The translations under genes and the position numbers were made by a program. DNA of 21,868 bases from the NCBI GenBank assembly GCA_964398055.1, contig CAYNLK010000082.1, positions 1 through 21,868 of the forward strand, written 5' to 3'. The stretch's first letter is position 1. Each line of letters begins with the position of its first letter. The notes beneath the pieces were generated by a model that was not told where the DNA came from, did no database searches, and worked only from the letters and a program-made list of their open reading frames with translations. Positions 7,758 through 21,833 of the stretch are shown piece after piece. This DNA comes from CAYNLK01 sp964398055. GTDB lineage: Bacteria; Chloroflexota; Anaerolineae; 4572-78; J111.

Positions 7758-8258
7758 TCATTCCTCTTTGAACAAATCCAGATACCTGATGAAATCGAGT
7801 CCACCAGGCGAGTGGCCGAATTGGGTCAACACCATGGCCACTTCGCTGCGGTGTTGGGTGGCGTGGTTGACCTGGTGCAGCAACAACTGCCACAACGGGT
7901 AGGCAAAGGGCTGGCCTTTGGTGTTGGCATAATGAACCACCCGGTTCAGGGCGTCATCGTCCAATTGCTGCAAAAATGCCTGGGTGTCCTGCTCGATCTC
8001 AGCCCAGCGGCTGCGGATGGCGGCCAGGCCGGCAAAGTCGGCCGGGTCAAACAGCGCCCGGGGCGAGGCGCCCTGCCAGCGCGACAGCCAGACCCACTGG
8101 GCGCTCAGCGTATGGACCAATGTGGGGTGGATCGAGTCGAAGCTGGCCCGCCCGCCGGCGTGCAACTGATCAGGCGTCAGTTGGGCCGCCGTGTCGAGTA
8201 CCCGCTGATTGGCCCAGGCGTTATAATTGTACAGAGTTTGAAAATAGGCTACACTCAC
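7758..8258 (-). CDS. DinB/YfiT-family putative metal-dependent protein
   Basis: The 166-residue four-helix-bundle protein belongs to the DinB-like superfamily, which includes bacillithiol and mycothiol transferases and maleylpyruvate isomerase-like enzymes. The likely metal-binding triad is H49 (in HPTLVHT) with H132 and H136 (in NHATQHRSEV), matching the family pattern of one early histidine and a late HxxxH followed by Arg. The length is normal. It starts at GTG 8258 with AAAGGAG (8265-8271) 6 nt upstream. That ribosome site lies in a 22-bp sequence which recurs at 8380-8401, on the far side of a palindromic insertion. Despite the name, the family has no firm link to DNA polymerase IV. The reaction is unknown. 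Confidence 0.85.
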   Translation of the reverse strand: MSVAYFQTLYNYNAWANQRVLDTAAQLTPDQLHAGGRASFDSIHPTLVHTLSAQWVWLSRWQGASPRALFDPADFAGLAAIRSRWAEIEQDTQAFLQQLDDDALNRVVHYANTKGQPFAYPLWQLLLHQVNHATQHRSEVAMVLTQFGHSPGGLDFIRYLDLFKEE

Positions 8259-8262
8259 GATA

Positions 8263-8401
8263 AACTCCTTTCAATTTTCAAGGCAGCAGCAGTAGGTTGG
8301 GTCGAGCCTGCGGCGAGACCCAACGGTTGGGTTTCCCTAACGCTCAACCCAACCTACTGAATTATTTTCAGAAAAGACTAACTCCTTTCAATGTTCAAGG
8401 C
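8263..8401. repeat. Palindromic element between 22-bp direct repeats
   Basis: The 22 bp at 8263-8284 recur at 8380-8401 with one mismatch. The 95 bp between them hold a large hairpin: AGTAGGTTGGGTCGAGC (8291-8307) pairs with GCTCAACCCAACCTACT (8342-8358), 16 of 17, and an inner hairpin ACCCAA/TTGGGT lies at 8318-8332. GTAGGTTGGGT-type palindromes recur in many bacterial genomes. The duplication puts a spare copy of the DinB-family ribosome-site region in front of the phosphatase gene. Confidence 0.75.
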
Positions 8402-8410
8402 GGGGTTGAT

Positions 8411-9559
8411 ATGTCCAACCGGATAAGCGACTTGGTCAAATGGCTAGACCAGGTTGACCATTTTTCTGATAAGTTGAAGGCGCAGATCAATCGACTGATT
8501 GGCTTTGAAGACCCTTTGATGCTTCTACCGTTTTTTGGCTACGGCACGGCTAATCAACTTTTTATCAGCGGCCGGGTGCTGGAAGATGAAGGACTGCTGC
8601 CGGCTGAAGAAGCCGATACTTTGCTGGAAAAGCTGGTCAACACCTTTAAGCGTTTTGAAACCGATGAAGTGGCCGGGGCCAGAGTGCTAGCTCAATTTCA
8701 GGGCGTCAGCCAGGAGGCTTTGACCGACGACGAAGGTTACTTCGAGTTGACGCTGACTCCGGCCCAGCCGTTGCCTGATCGGTTATGGCACGAAGTAACG
8801 CTGGAGTTGTTGGAGCCACAGCCACAACAGGGCCAGCCGGTGCGGGCCGCCACCCACGTGCTAACCCCACCCTCTACAGCCAGCTTCGGCGTCATTAGCG
8901 ACATCGATGACACCATCATTCAGACCCACGTGACCGACAAACTCAAACTGATGTTGACGATTGCCTTGCACAATGAGCGTACTCGCCTGCCTTTTCAGGG
9001 TGTGGCGGCCTTCTACCAGGCCCTCCAGCAAGGCGTCGACGGGCAGGCCAATAATCCCATTTTCTACGTGTCGAGCAGTCCCTGGAATTTGTACGACCTG
9101 CTGGCGCAGTTTTTCAAAATTCACCACCTCCCTATGGGGCCAATTTTCCTCAAAGATTACGGTCTCCATTCCCTCCTGGAGTTGACCGACCACCACCGGC
9201 ACAAACTGAGCAAAATCGAGCCGCTGTTCCGGCTATACCCCCACTTGCCGTTTGTGTTGATCGGCGACAGCGGGGAGCAAGACCCGGAGATTTATGCCGA
9301 GGTGGTGCAAAAATATCCGAGTCGGGTCCCGACCATTTACATTCGCAATGTGACGCCCGACTTGGCCCGCCTGGCCAAACTCAAAATGCTGGCGATAAAA
9401 GTCCAACAACTCGGCAGCCGGCTGGCGCTGGTTGCCGACAGCGCGGTCGCGGCTCAGGCTGCTATCGAGCAGGGGTTAATCGCCCCGGCCGCATTGGCGG
9501 CAGTCCAGGCGGATCAGGCCGCCGGTGACCAACTGCCCGAACCGGCCGATCTTGAATAG
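8411..9559 (+). CDS. APP1-like HAD phosphatase (DUF2183 family)
   Basis: The 382-residue protein, counted from ATG 8411, has the catalytic domain named after yeast phosphatidate phosphatase App1. The HAD-type nucleophile motif is DIDDTI (D164, D166) inside FGVISDIDDT (159-168), followed by FYVSSSPWN (218-226), a basic KLSKIE (265-270), and the acidic FVLIGDSGEQD (281-291). An N-terminal region of about 60 residues precedes a small beta domain (about 85-150). The C-terminal tail, rich in Ala and Gln, is probably disordered. Bacterial members are thought to dephosphorylate lipids or act on membranes, but this is unproven. The start is the ATG after AAGGCGGGG; an open frame runs upstream to 8297 but only through the palindromic element. 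It converges with the aldo/keto reductase gene, 6 bp between stops. Confidence 0.85.
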   Translation: MSNRISDLVKWLDQVDHFSDKLKAQINRLIGFEDPLMLLPFFGYGTANQLFISGRVLEDEGLLPAEEADTLLEKLVNTFKRFETDEVAGARVLAQFQGVSQEALTDDEGYFELTLTPAQPLPDRLWHEVTLELLEPQPQQGQPVRAATHVLTPPSTASFGVISDIDDTIIQTHVTDKLKLMLTIALHNERTRLPFQGVAAFYQALQQGVDGQANNPIFYVSSSPWNLYDLLAQFFKIHHLPMGPIFLKDYGLHSLLELTDHHRHKLSKIEPLFRLYPHLPFVLIGDSGEQDPEIYAEVVQKYPSRVPTIYIRNVTPDLARLAKLKMLAIKVQQLGSRLALVADSAVAAQAAIEQGLIAPAALAAVQADQAAGDQLPEPADLE

Positions 9560-9565
9560 ATCGCG

Positions 9566-10519
9566 TTACTCCTGGTCGCCGGTAAGAATCCGTTCGATCT
9601 GCTCGATCACTTCAGCCGGCAGGGTAACCTCGCCGGCGCCGACATTCTCCTCAACCTGGGCTACCCGGGTGGCCCCGGTGATAACGCTGCTCACGCCGGG
9701 CTGGCGGAGCAACCAGGCCAGGGCTAATTGGGCTCGTGTAATTCCCAGGCCGTCGGCAATCGGCTTCAGCCGGCGCACCCGCTCGACATTCTCCGGGGTC
9801 AGAAAGCGCTCTTTGGCCCACTCTTCCCGGCCAAAGCGGGAGTCGGCCGGCACGCCGTCATCGTACTTGCCGGTCAGCATGCCCATCGCCAGCGGCGACC
9901 AGGGCGTCAGGCCGATACCCCGCGGCGCGGTGACCGGCAAAATCTGCTGTTCGACTCGCTCCCGATACAGCATCGAGTATTGGGGCTGCTCGGTTTTGGG
10001 GGGATGCAGATGGTGCTGCTCGCACACCGCCACGGCGGTCACAAGCTGATGCGCCTCCCATTCCGACGTGCCCCAGTACAAAACCTTGCCTTGCTCGATG
10101 AGCGTGTGCATGGCCCGGGCCGTTTCCAAAATAGGCGTGTCCGGGTCGGGCCGGTGGCAGAAGTAGATATCGACATAATCGGTACCCAAATTCTTCAGGC
10201 TGCGGTCGATACTCGCCATGATGTGCTTGCGGGACAAGCCGCGGTCGTTGATGTCGTCGCTCATAGGCCAGAAAACTTTGGTGGAGATAACCAGGCTGTG
10301 GCGCGGAAACTGGCGCAGAACCTCGCCCATCTGCTTTTCGGCTTCCCCTTTACCGTAAATGTCGGCCAGGTCAAAGAAGTTGATCCCTAACTCGTAGGCT
10401 CGTTCCACCACCCGGCGGGCCTCCGCCGCGGGGACTTTGCCCTCGCCGTAGTTGATCCAGCCCCCCAGGGCAATAGTACTGACTTTCATGCCGGCGTCGC
10501 CCAAACGTCGATAGTTCAT
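9566..10519 (-). CDS. Aldo/keto reductase
   Basis: The 317-residue NAD(P)H-dependent oxidoreductase is a TIM barrel. The catalytic tetrad is complete: D50 and Y55 in FFDLADIYG, K81 in VISTKVFW, and H122 in YVDIYFCHRPD. The cofactor-binding tail contains GATRVAQVEENVGA (about 277-290). The TPWSPLAMGMLTGKY stretch and the overall pattern fit the Kv-beta/YghZ-like group that reduces aldehydes and methylglyoxal; the substrate is not defined. The start is ATG 10519, with AAGGAG about 10 nt upstream. It has its own promoter, transcribed away from the ABC operon. Confidence 0.92.
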   Translation of the reverse strand: MNYRRLGDAGMKVSTIALGGWINYGEGKVPAAEARRVVERAYELGINFFDLADIYGKGEAEKQMGEVLRQFPRHSLVISTKVFWPMSDDINDRGLSRKHIMASIDRSLKNLGTDYVDIYFCHRPDPDTPILETARAMHTLIEQGKVLYWGTSEWEAHQLVTAVAVCEQHHLHPPKTEQPQYSMLYRERVEQQILPVTAPRGIGLTPWSPLAMGMLTGKYDDGVPADSRFGREEWAKERFLTPENVERVRRLKPIADGLGITRAQLALAWLLRQPGVSSVITGATRVAQVEENVGAGEVTLPAEVIEQIERILTGDQE

Positions 10520-10551
10520 GGTGAGTCGCTCCTTTTCGGTGAGATAAGTTA

Positions 10552-10580
10552 AGTATAGTCTGGTCAGTTATTTTTGCCAG
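10552..10580 (-). promoter_or_regulatory. Probable promoter of the aldo/keto reductase gene
   Basis: On the minus strand CTGGCA (10575-10580) and TATACT (10552-10557) are 17 bp apart, 9 of 12 consensus positions. A perfect small palindrome, GCCAGT-N3-ACTGGC (10576-10590), overlaps the -35 and may be an operator. Confidence 0.5.
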
Positions 10581-10634
10581 TCGCACTGGCGGATCAGACA
10601 TTCATGCTGCGGGGCTGCCGGTGCTTTAGGTCAT

Positions 10635-10663
10635 TTGACAGCCTATGCTATGCAGCCTAAAAT
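10635..10663 (+). promoter_or_regulatory. Promoter of the ABC transporter-AlaX operon
   Basis: TTGACA (10635-10640) and TAAAAT (10658-10663) are 17 bp apart, an 11/12 consensus match. The predicted start near 10670 gives a leader of about 229 nt. Confidence 0.75.
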
Positions 10664-10669
10664 GTGGGT

Positions 10670-10898
10670 ATTATTGTGGATGGCCTAACGATTGTTAAGT
10701 ATAGAGATGGAAACCGATTCAATTCCTGATAGTCGCCAAGAAATCAATCAATTGCTTGCCAAATCAATAACCTGACCTCCCGGATGGTAAGCCCGCCTTT
10801 GTCTGGCTCGTCTCCGGGGGGTGAAATCCGGGGGACGGGTCGATGACCATTCTTTTCCTCAACCAACGACAACATACCTGGCAGTCAGGGTGAGCAGA
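10670..10898 (+). other. Long leader of the ABC operon with alternative pairings
   Basis: No gene is supported here. ACCTCCCGGA (10775-10784) can pair over 10 bp with TCCGGGGGGT (10813-10822). It can also pair, over 8 bp, with the second copy of TCCGGGGG at 10827-10834. The two pairings exclude each other. No known riboswitch motif (TPP box, S box, cobalamin box) was recognised. Confidence 0.4.
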
Positions 10899-12620
10899 AT
10901 GAATCCTGTGACCCGGTTGTTCCGCTTTGAACATCCCGTTGCTCGCGCCTTAACCTGGGCCGACGGCCTGGTCCTGGTCGGTGTGACGGTGCTCATCTAC
11001 GTGGGGGTGCGGCTGGCGCTGGCCGCGCCGACAGTGGTGGAAGGCCCGGTCATTTCATTGGAGCCAGCCGCCCTGCCCTGGTACACCGCCCTCTCGGTCG
11101 GGCGGATGGCCGCGGCTTACGTTTTATCGATATTGTTTACCCTGGTGTACGGTTATTGGGCAGCCTACAACCGCCGCGCCGAAAAATTCCTCCTGCCCCT
11201 GCTCGACATTCTCCAGAGTGTGCCGATTCTCTCCTTCCTGCCGGTGACCCTGCTTGGTTTTAGCGCTATTTTGCCGGAAAATATCGCCGTCGAGCTGGCC
11301 GCCATTGTGCTCATCTTCACCAGCCAGGTTTGGAACCTGACTTTTGCCTGGTATCAATCGCTGACCACCATTCCCAAAGAGCTGCGCGAGGCCAGCGCCA
11401 TCTTTCGCTTTGGCGGCTGGCTGCGCTTCAAAACGCTAGAACTGCCTTTCGCGGCCAACAGTCTTATTTGGAACAGCGTGATGAGCTGGGCCGGGGGCTG
11501 GTTCTTTTTGATGGCCGCTGAAATCTTCAGCGTGGGCCAGCGCGACTTCCGGCTGCCCGGCCTGGGCGCCTACCTGCAAGAGGCGGCCAGCCAACAAAAT
11601 CTGACGGCCATTGCCTGGGGGGTGGCCACTCTGGTGCTGGTCATTGTGTTGCTGGACCAACTGGTCTGGCGGCCTCTGCTGGCCTGGGCCGACCGCTTCA
11701 GCCTGAGCATGGTCAGCAGCGACCAGCCGCCCACCGCCTGGTTTTATGACTTACTGAGCAGTTCGGCGCTGCTCAGTTGGTTTACCGGCTATATCTGGCA
11801 GCCGCTCATGGAAGCCATTGATAACCGGCTGCTACGGCGGTCGGCGGTCGGTAAGGCGGTAGATAGTGACAAGAGCCAGCCCTGGCTGTGGTATCTTGGC
11901 AGCGCCATTGTCGGCTTGGGCCTGGTTTATGGGGCCTACCGGGCCGGGCTAATGTTGTTGAGCCTGTCGCCAGGCGCGTGGGGTAACATTGGCCTGGGCG
12001 TGGCCGCCACCCTGCTGCGGGTGTTGGCCGCGCTGGTCATCACTTTGGCCTGGACCTTGCCGGTTGGCGTCGCCATCGGCACCAATCGCCGCCTGGCCGC
12101 CTGGCTGCAGCCATTAGTGCAGATTGCCGCGTCGGTGCCGGCTACGGCCCTGTTTCCGGTGGTGCTGCTCTTTCTCTGGCATTTGTCAGGCGGCCTGAAC
12201 ATGGCCGCGGTGCTGCTGATGCTGCTGGGCACGCAGTGGTATATGCTCTTCAACATCATTGCCGGGGCCGCGAGCATCCCCCAGGATTTGAAATATATGA
12301 CTGCGCTGCTCCAACTAAGCCGCTGGGAGCGGTGGCGCCGCTTGATTTTGCCGGCCCTCTTTCCCTTTATCATCACCGGGGCCATTACCGCCAGCGGCGG
12401 GGCCTGGAACGCCAGCATTGTGGCCGAGCACATTGAGTTTGGCGGGCAAACCGTGGGGGTCGTTGGCATTGGGGCGGTGATTGCCCAGGCCACGGCCGAC
12501 GGCGATTATGCCCTGCTGCTGGCGGCCACGCTGAGTATGATTCTGGTGGTCGTATTGATCAATCGCCTGATCTGGCGCCGCTTCTACCGGCTGGCCGAAG
12601 AAAAATATCGCATGGAGTGA
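10899..12620 (+). CDS. Double-domain ABC transporter permease (NitT/TauT-like)
   Basis: The 573 residues carry two fused binding-protein-dependent-type permease domains, about 1-275 and 330-573, each with roughly six membrane helices. Each has the cytoplasmic EAA-type loop that docks on the ATPase: KELREASAIFRFGGWLRFK (160-178) in the first half and QDLKYMTALLQLSRWERW (462-479) in the second. Both are followed by LPFAAN- or LPALFP-type turns. Sequence style is closest to nitrate/sulfonate/taurine permeases (SsuC/TauC/NrtB), which normally have one domain per chain. The start is ATG 10899 with AGGGTGA 5 nt upstream; the longer frame to 10821 lacks a site. The ATPase gene follows 4 bp after the stop. 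No substrate-binding protein is encoded nearby, so the substrate and even the direction of transport are open. Confidence 0.85.
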   Translation: MNPVTRLFRFEHPVARALTWADGLVLVGVTVLIYVGVRLALAAPTVVEGPVISLEPAALPWYTALSVGRMAAAYVLSILFTLVYGYWAAYNRRAEKFLLPLLDILQSVPILSFLPVTLLGFSAILPENIAVELAAIVLIFTSQVWNLTFAWYQSLTTIPKELREASAIFRFGGWLRFKTLELPFAANSLIWNSVMSWAGGWFFLMAAEIFSVGQRDFRLPGLGAYLQEAASQQNLTAIAWGVATLVLVIVLLDQLVWRPLLAWADRFSLSMVSSDQPPTAWFYDLLSSSALLSWFTGYIWQPLMEAIDNRLLRRSAVGKAVDSDKSQPWLWYLGSAIVGLGLVYGAYRAGLMLLSLSPGAWGNIGLGVAATLLRVLAALVITLAWTLPVGVAIGTNRRLAAWLQPLVQIAASVPATALFPVVLLFLWHLSGGLNMAAVLLMLLGTQWYMLFNIIAGAASIPQDLKYMTALLQLSRWERWRRLILPALFPFIITGAITASGGAWNASIVAEHIEFGGQTVGVVGIGAVIAQATADGDYALLLAATLSMILVVVLINRLIWRRFYRLAEEKYRME

Positions 12621-12624
12621 ACCT

Positions 12625-13953
<1,329 letters not shown>

Positions 13954-13960
13954 AAGGGTT

Positions 13961-15181
13961 ATGAACCAACAACCGGCCTATATGCTGGAGCCCCTCAAAC
14001 TTGAATTTGAGGCGACCATCATCAAAAGAATCGAGCTGGCCGGCAGCCAATTCGATCTCATTTTGGCAGAGACCTATTTCTACCCCACCGGCGGCGGCCA
14101 ACCCCACGACACCGGTACATTGGGTGAAGCCCGGGTCGTTGATGTCTTCAAAGACCACGACGGCCAGGTGGTGCATCGGGTGGATCGGGCGGTCGCGGGG
14201 ACTACCGCGCCGGCCCGGATCGACCGCGCCCGCCGGTTGGGCCACATGCAGCACCACTCGGCCCAGCACATTCTCTCGGCCGCCCTGGAGCAGGAGTTGG
14301 GCCTGGAGACGCTCTCGGTCAAGATCAGCGCCGATACGCCCGCCACCGTCGATGCGCCTGACGTCGAGGTCAGTTGGCCTGACCTGAACCGGGTGGAGCA
14401 GGTCGCCAATGATATCATCTTTGAGAATCGGGCCATCAAAAGTTACTTCATCAGCCAGGCGCAGCTTGATACCGTGCCCTTTCGCCGCCCGCCCCAGGTC
14501 AGCGGCCCCATCCGGGTGGTCGAGGTCGACTCCTTTGACTATTCGGCCTGCGGCGGCACCCACTGCCCGTCCACCGGCATGCTCGGCCTGGTCAAAATCA
14601 CCAAAACCGAGCGCAAGAACAAAAAGCTGCGCCTCCATTTTGTGGCCGGCGCTCAGGCCCTGGCTTACTTTCAACACTATCACCAAACCATCACCGCCCT
14701 GGGCCGGCTGCTGAGCGCCGGCCCGGACGAGCTGGTCGCCCTGGTCGAATTTCAATGGGAGCAGCTCCAGGCCGCCGAGCGGACCATCAAGAATCTGCAG
14801 GCGGAAATCCTGTTCCACGAAGCGGAAAAATTATTACGACAAGCCCGGACTCGAGGAAGCTGCCGGTTGGTTACCCAACTGTTCGAGAACCGGTCGCTGA
14901 CCGATTTGCGTGAGCTGGGCAAGCTACTTCAGAGTCGCCGGCAGTTGGTGGCCGTGTTGGGCGGGTATGATGGCCAGCAATTGAGCCTGGTGGTCACTTC
15001 AGCCGAGGACACCGGCGTTGACGCCAGAGAAATACTGGCGCGCTACCTGACCCGGATCAACGGCCAGGGTGGGGGCAATGCCCGGCTGGCCCAGGGCGGC
15101 GGCCCCGCCACCGCGGCCCAGGTGGAGCAGTTATTTGCCGCCACCCCCCGCCATCTCGACGATATTTTGAATTGTGTCTAG
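13961..15181 (+). CDS. AlaX-type alanyl-tRNA editing protein, long form with DHHA1-like domain
   Basis: The 406-residue homologue of the alanyl-tRNA synthetase editing half removes Ser or Gly wrongly attached to tRNA-Ala. The N-terminal beta barrel has YFYPTGGGQPHDTG (39-52). The editing site zinc ligands are complete: HxxxH at H99/H103 (HHSAQHIL) and CxxxH at C197/H201 (CGGTHC). A coiled linker (about 255-300) leads to a DHHA1-like C-terminal domain ending with the GGG-rich loop NGQGGGNARLAQGGG (367-381). There is no aminoacylation domain, so this is a free-standing editor, and the length fits AlaX-L. It starts 7 bp after the ATPase stop and is the third gene of the operon. The link with a transporter is unusual. 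Confidence 0.92.
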   Translation: MNQQPAYMLEPLKLEFEATIIKRIELAGSQFDLILAETYFYPTGGGQPHDTGTLGEARVVDVFKDHDGQVVHRVDRAVAGTTAPARIDRARRLGHMQHHSAQHILSAALEQELGLETLSVKISADTPATVDAPDVEVSWPDLNRVEQVANDIIFENRAIKSYFISQAQLDTVPFRRPPQVSGPIRVVEVDSFDYSACGGTHCPSTGMLGLVKITKTERKNKKLRLHFVAGAQALAYFQHYHQTITALGRLLSAGPDELVALVEFQWEQLQAAERTIKNLQAEILFHEAEKLLRQARTRGSCRLVTQLFENRSLTDLRELGKLLQSRRQLVAVLGGYDGQQLSLVVTSAEDTGVDAREILARYLTRINGQGGGNARLAQGGGPATAAQVEQLFAATPRHLDDILNCV

Positions 15182-15237
15182 GTTCTGTAAACACCCCGCC
15201 AAACCGATATAAAAGCGATACAAACCGGCAAAACCCC

Positions 15238-15267
15238 TTGTCAACCACCCCAAAATCCGGTTATACT
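15238..15267 (+). promoter_or_regulatory. Promoter of the 76-residue protein gene
   Basis: TTGTCA (15238-15243) and TATACT (15262-15267) are 18 bp apart, 10 of 12 consensus positions. The predicted start near 15274 is about 55 nt before ATG 15329. Confidence 0.55.
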
Positions 15268-15328
15268 GAAAGCATCACCTGGCCAGGGTCATTCAAAAAA
15301 TCCATTGATATTTTGCGGGGGGATCACC

Positions 15329-15559
15329 ATGTTTCCAAATCAGACTGAATTCTTTATGAGAGAACGGGCCAAAGAGCGCCAGGCCGAGCTGGAGCAGATC
15401 CGGCTGGGCAAGCTGGCCGGCCCCGTCTCGTCGACCTGGCAGCCCCGGCTCGGACGGCTCATCTATTGGTTGGGCGGCCGCCTGACCGGCTGGGGGCTTA
15501 AGCTGCAATATCCCACGCCCGACAGGGAGGCGCTGCCCTGGGCTATGCCTGAGAAATGA
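15329..15559 (+). CDS. Small charged hypothetical protein (76 residues)
   Basis: I do not recognise a characterised family. The first half is a strongly charged helix (FFMRERAKERQAELEQIRLG, about 7-26). The second half is a basic, possibly amphipathic or membrane-touching helix (RLGRLIYWLGGRLTGWGLKL). The start is the ATG after GCGGGGGGATCACC; a further 8 codons upstream are open but have no site. A promoter in the right place and a sensible composition support a real gene. It lies 135 bp upstream of the giant kinase/STAND gene on the same strand, but that gene appears to have its own promoter. Short proteins with an ERQxEL-type helix are, to my recollection, frequent in Chloroflexota; this was not checked. 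Confidence 0.6.
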   Translation: MFPNQTEFFMRERAKERQAELEQIRLGKLAGPVSSTWQPRLGRLIYWLGGRLTGWGLKLQYPTPDREALPWAMPEK

Positions 15560-15575
15560 TTCTGCCAGAGGCCGC

Positions 15576-15629
15576 ATTGCGTGGTGCGTATTTCGGATTA
15601 AAACCGTTACGCAACACGTAATACGAAAT
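15576..15629. repeat. Imperfect inverted repeat upstream of the kinase/STAND gene
   Basis: The 20 bp at 15576-15595 and the reverse complement of 15610-15629 agree at 14 of 20 positions, around a 14-nt loop. The GCGTGGTGCG/ACGCAACACG words resemble those of the 7658-7718 repeat in style. Confidence 0.45.
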
Positions 15630-15635
15630 TTTGGA

Positions 15636-15663
15636 TGGACACGGGGGGAAAACGTGCTAAAAT
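15636..15663 (+). promoter_or_regulatory. Probable promoter of the kinase/STAND/WD40 gene
   Basis: TGGACA (15636-15641) and TAAAAT (15658-15663) are 16 bp apart, 10 of 12 consensus positions. A second -10-like TATACT overlaps at 15663-15668. The predicted start near 15670 gives a short leader with a very strong ribosome site. Confidence 0.5.
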
Positions 15664-15694
15664 ATACTGATACACTCTGCGGAGGAGGTGGAAG

Positions 15695-20661
<4,967 letters not shown>

Positions 20662-20689
<28 letters not shown>

Positions 20690-21714
20690 GTCGGATGCGG
20701 CCCGTTGTTATTTCTGCGGCGACGGAAGAGCATCATCACCCCAAAGACAACCAGGACCGTGCCGGCAATCTGGCTGAGGCTCATGCGCTCGCCCAGCAGG
20801 ATGTAGGCGTACACGGCCACAAAGGCTATCTCCGACATCGCCAGAATACTGGCCACGCTGGCCGGCAGTCGTCCCAGGGCAAAAGTGTAGTTGACAAAGC
20901 CGCCCAGGGTAGCTACAAAAATAAGCCCGGCAAAATAAAGGTAGGTGATGGGCGGCGCCGGGAACGGCTGAGTGGTCCACAATTGTGCCGGCAGCAGCAC
21001 CAGCCAGGCAAAACCGAAGGCATAGGTCAACACCACCAGGGCCGAGTAGCCGGTGCGGAGTTTTTTACCAAACAGATTCCAGCCGGCATATGCAATCGGC
21101 ACCCCAAAGCCGACCAGCAGGCCGAGGGTGGTCAAATTAACCCCCCCGGCCTCGAGCAGGCCAGAGACCAGCACCGTGCCGATAAAGGTCAGGATAATCG
21201 CCAGGATTTTGCGCCAGGTGAGGCTCTCTTGCCACAGAAACCAGGCCACCACGGCCACAATGGCCGGCATAGCCGCCTGCTGCACCGTCGTCACGGCCGC
21301 GCCGTTGAGCACCACGCCCAGATTCCAGAACACGTGAAAAATACCCAGGCTAAAACCCATGCCGGCCAGCCAGGGCAGGTCAGTTCGTTTGACCCGCAAT
21401 TGGACCGGGTTAAAAATCAACCCGCCGCTAACCAGCACGGTAAAGGTGCTGATATCGCGCCAGAAGGCCAGGGCCGTAGCGGTAACGCCGCTGCTATCGA
21501 CGATCAATTTTACAAAAATACCCGACGTGCCCCAGCAGGCCGCGGCAGCCAAGACAGCCAGGTAACCAATCAGGGCCGAGTTAGAGAAACTTATCCAGGA
21601 CTGTCTCCAGACAGTTTGACGACTGGGCTGTGGGATAATCAGTTTATCGGTCAGGCTACACCTCACGGAATCGGGCCACAGTGCGGGTCGCCAGCTTGCC
21701 CGGCGATACGCCAT
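20662..21714 (-). CDS. EamA/DMT-superfamily transporter
   Basis: The 350-residue open frame contains two EamA halves, each of about five helices. The first runs from ALIGYLAVLAAAACWGTSGIF (about 47-67) to about 185, the second from about 190 to 332. They end in the typical LGERMSLSQIAGTVLVVFGVMML stretch and a basic tail. Members export amino acids, nucleobases or other metabolites; the substrate cannot be read. The first 40 residues do not look like the family, there is no ribosome site before ATG 21714, and no ATG occurs before the first helix, so the true start is uncertain (GTG at codon 17 is possible). The last 28 bp overlap the end of the giant kinase/STAND gene on the other strand. Confidence 0.85.
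21600..21615. repeat. Perfect small palindrome in the EamA gene 5' region
   Basis: ACTGTCT-CC-AGACAGT is a perfect inverted repeat of 7-bp arms. It lies in the atypical N-terminal coding part, before the first membrane helix. If the real start is further downstream, it would be in the leader or operator region. Confidence 0.45.
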
Positions 21715-21749
21715 AGGCTATTAGCATCAGTGGATCCAATTTTTGCTCA

Positions 21750-21793
21750 GAGGGGATTGCCAAATCCCTCTTTTGGTCCGGATTTGACAATCC
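21750..21793. repeat. Intergenic inverted repeats upstream of the EamA gene
   Basis: AGAGGGGATT/AAATCCCTCT (21750-21772) forms a hairpin with a 3-nt loop, followed by TTTT on the plus strand. GGATTGCCAAATCC (21754-21767) and the reverse complement of 21780-21793 match at 13 of 14 positions, so two competing hairpins are possible. Confidence 0.5.
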
Positions 21794-21805
21794 GAGTCGA
21801 GCAAA

Positions 21806-21833
21806 ATCCTATATGTCACTAGTAGTCTGTCAA
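21806..21833 (-). promoter_or_regulatory. Possible promoter of the EamA gene
   Basis: On the minus strand TTGACA (21828-21833) and TAGGAT (21806-21811) are 16 bp apart, 10 of 12 consensus positions. The leader would then contain the 21750-21793 hairpins. Confidence 0.35.

Noticed and set aside
21784..21789. TTGACA on the plus strand near the window end
   Set aside because: It belongs to the GGATTTGACAATCC repeat, and no -10 occurs at a suitable distance.
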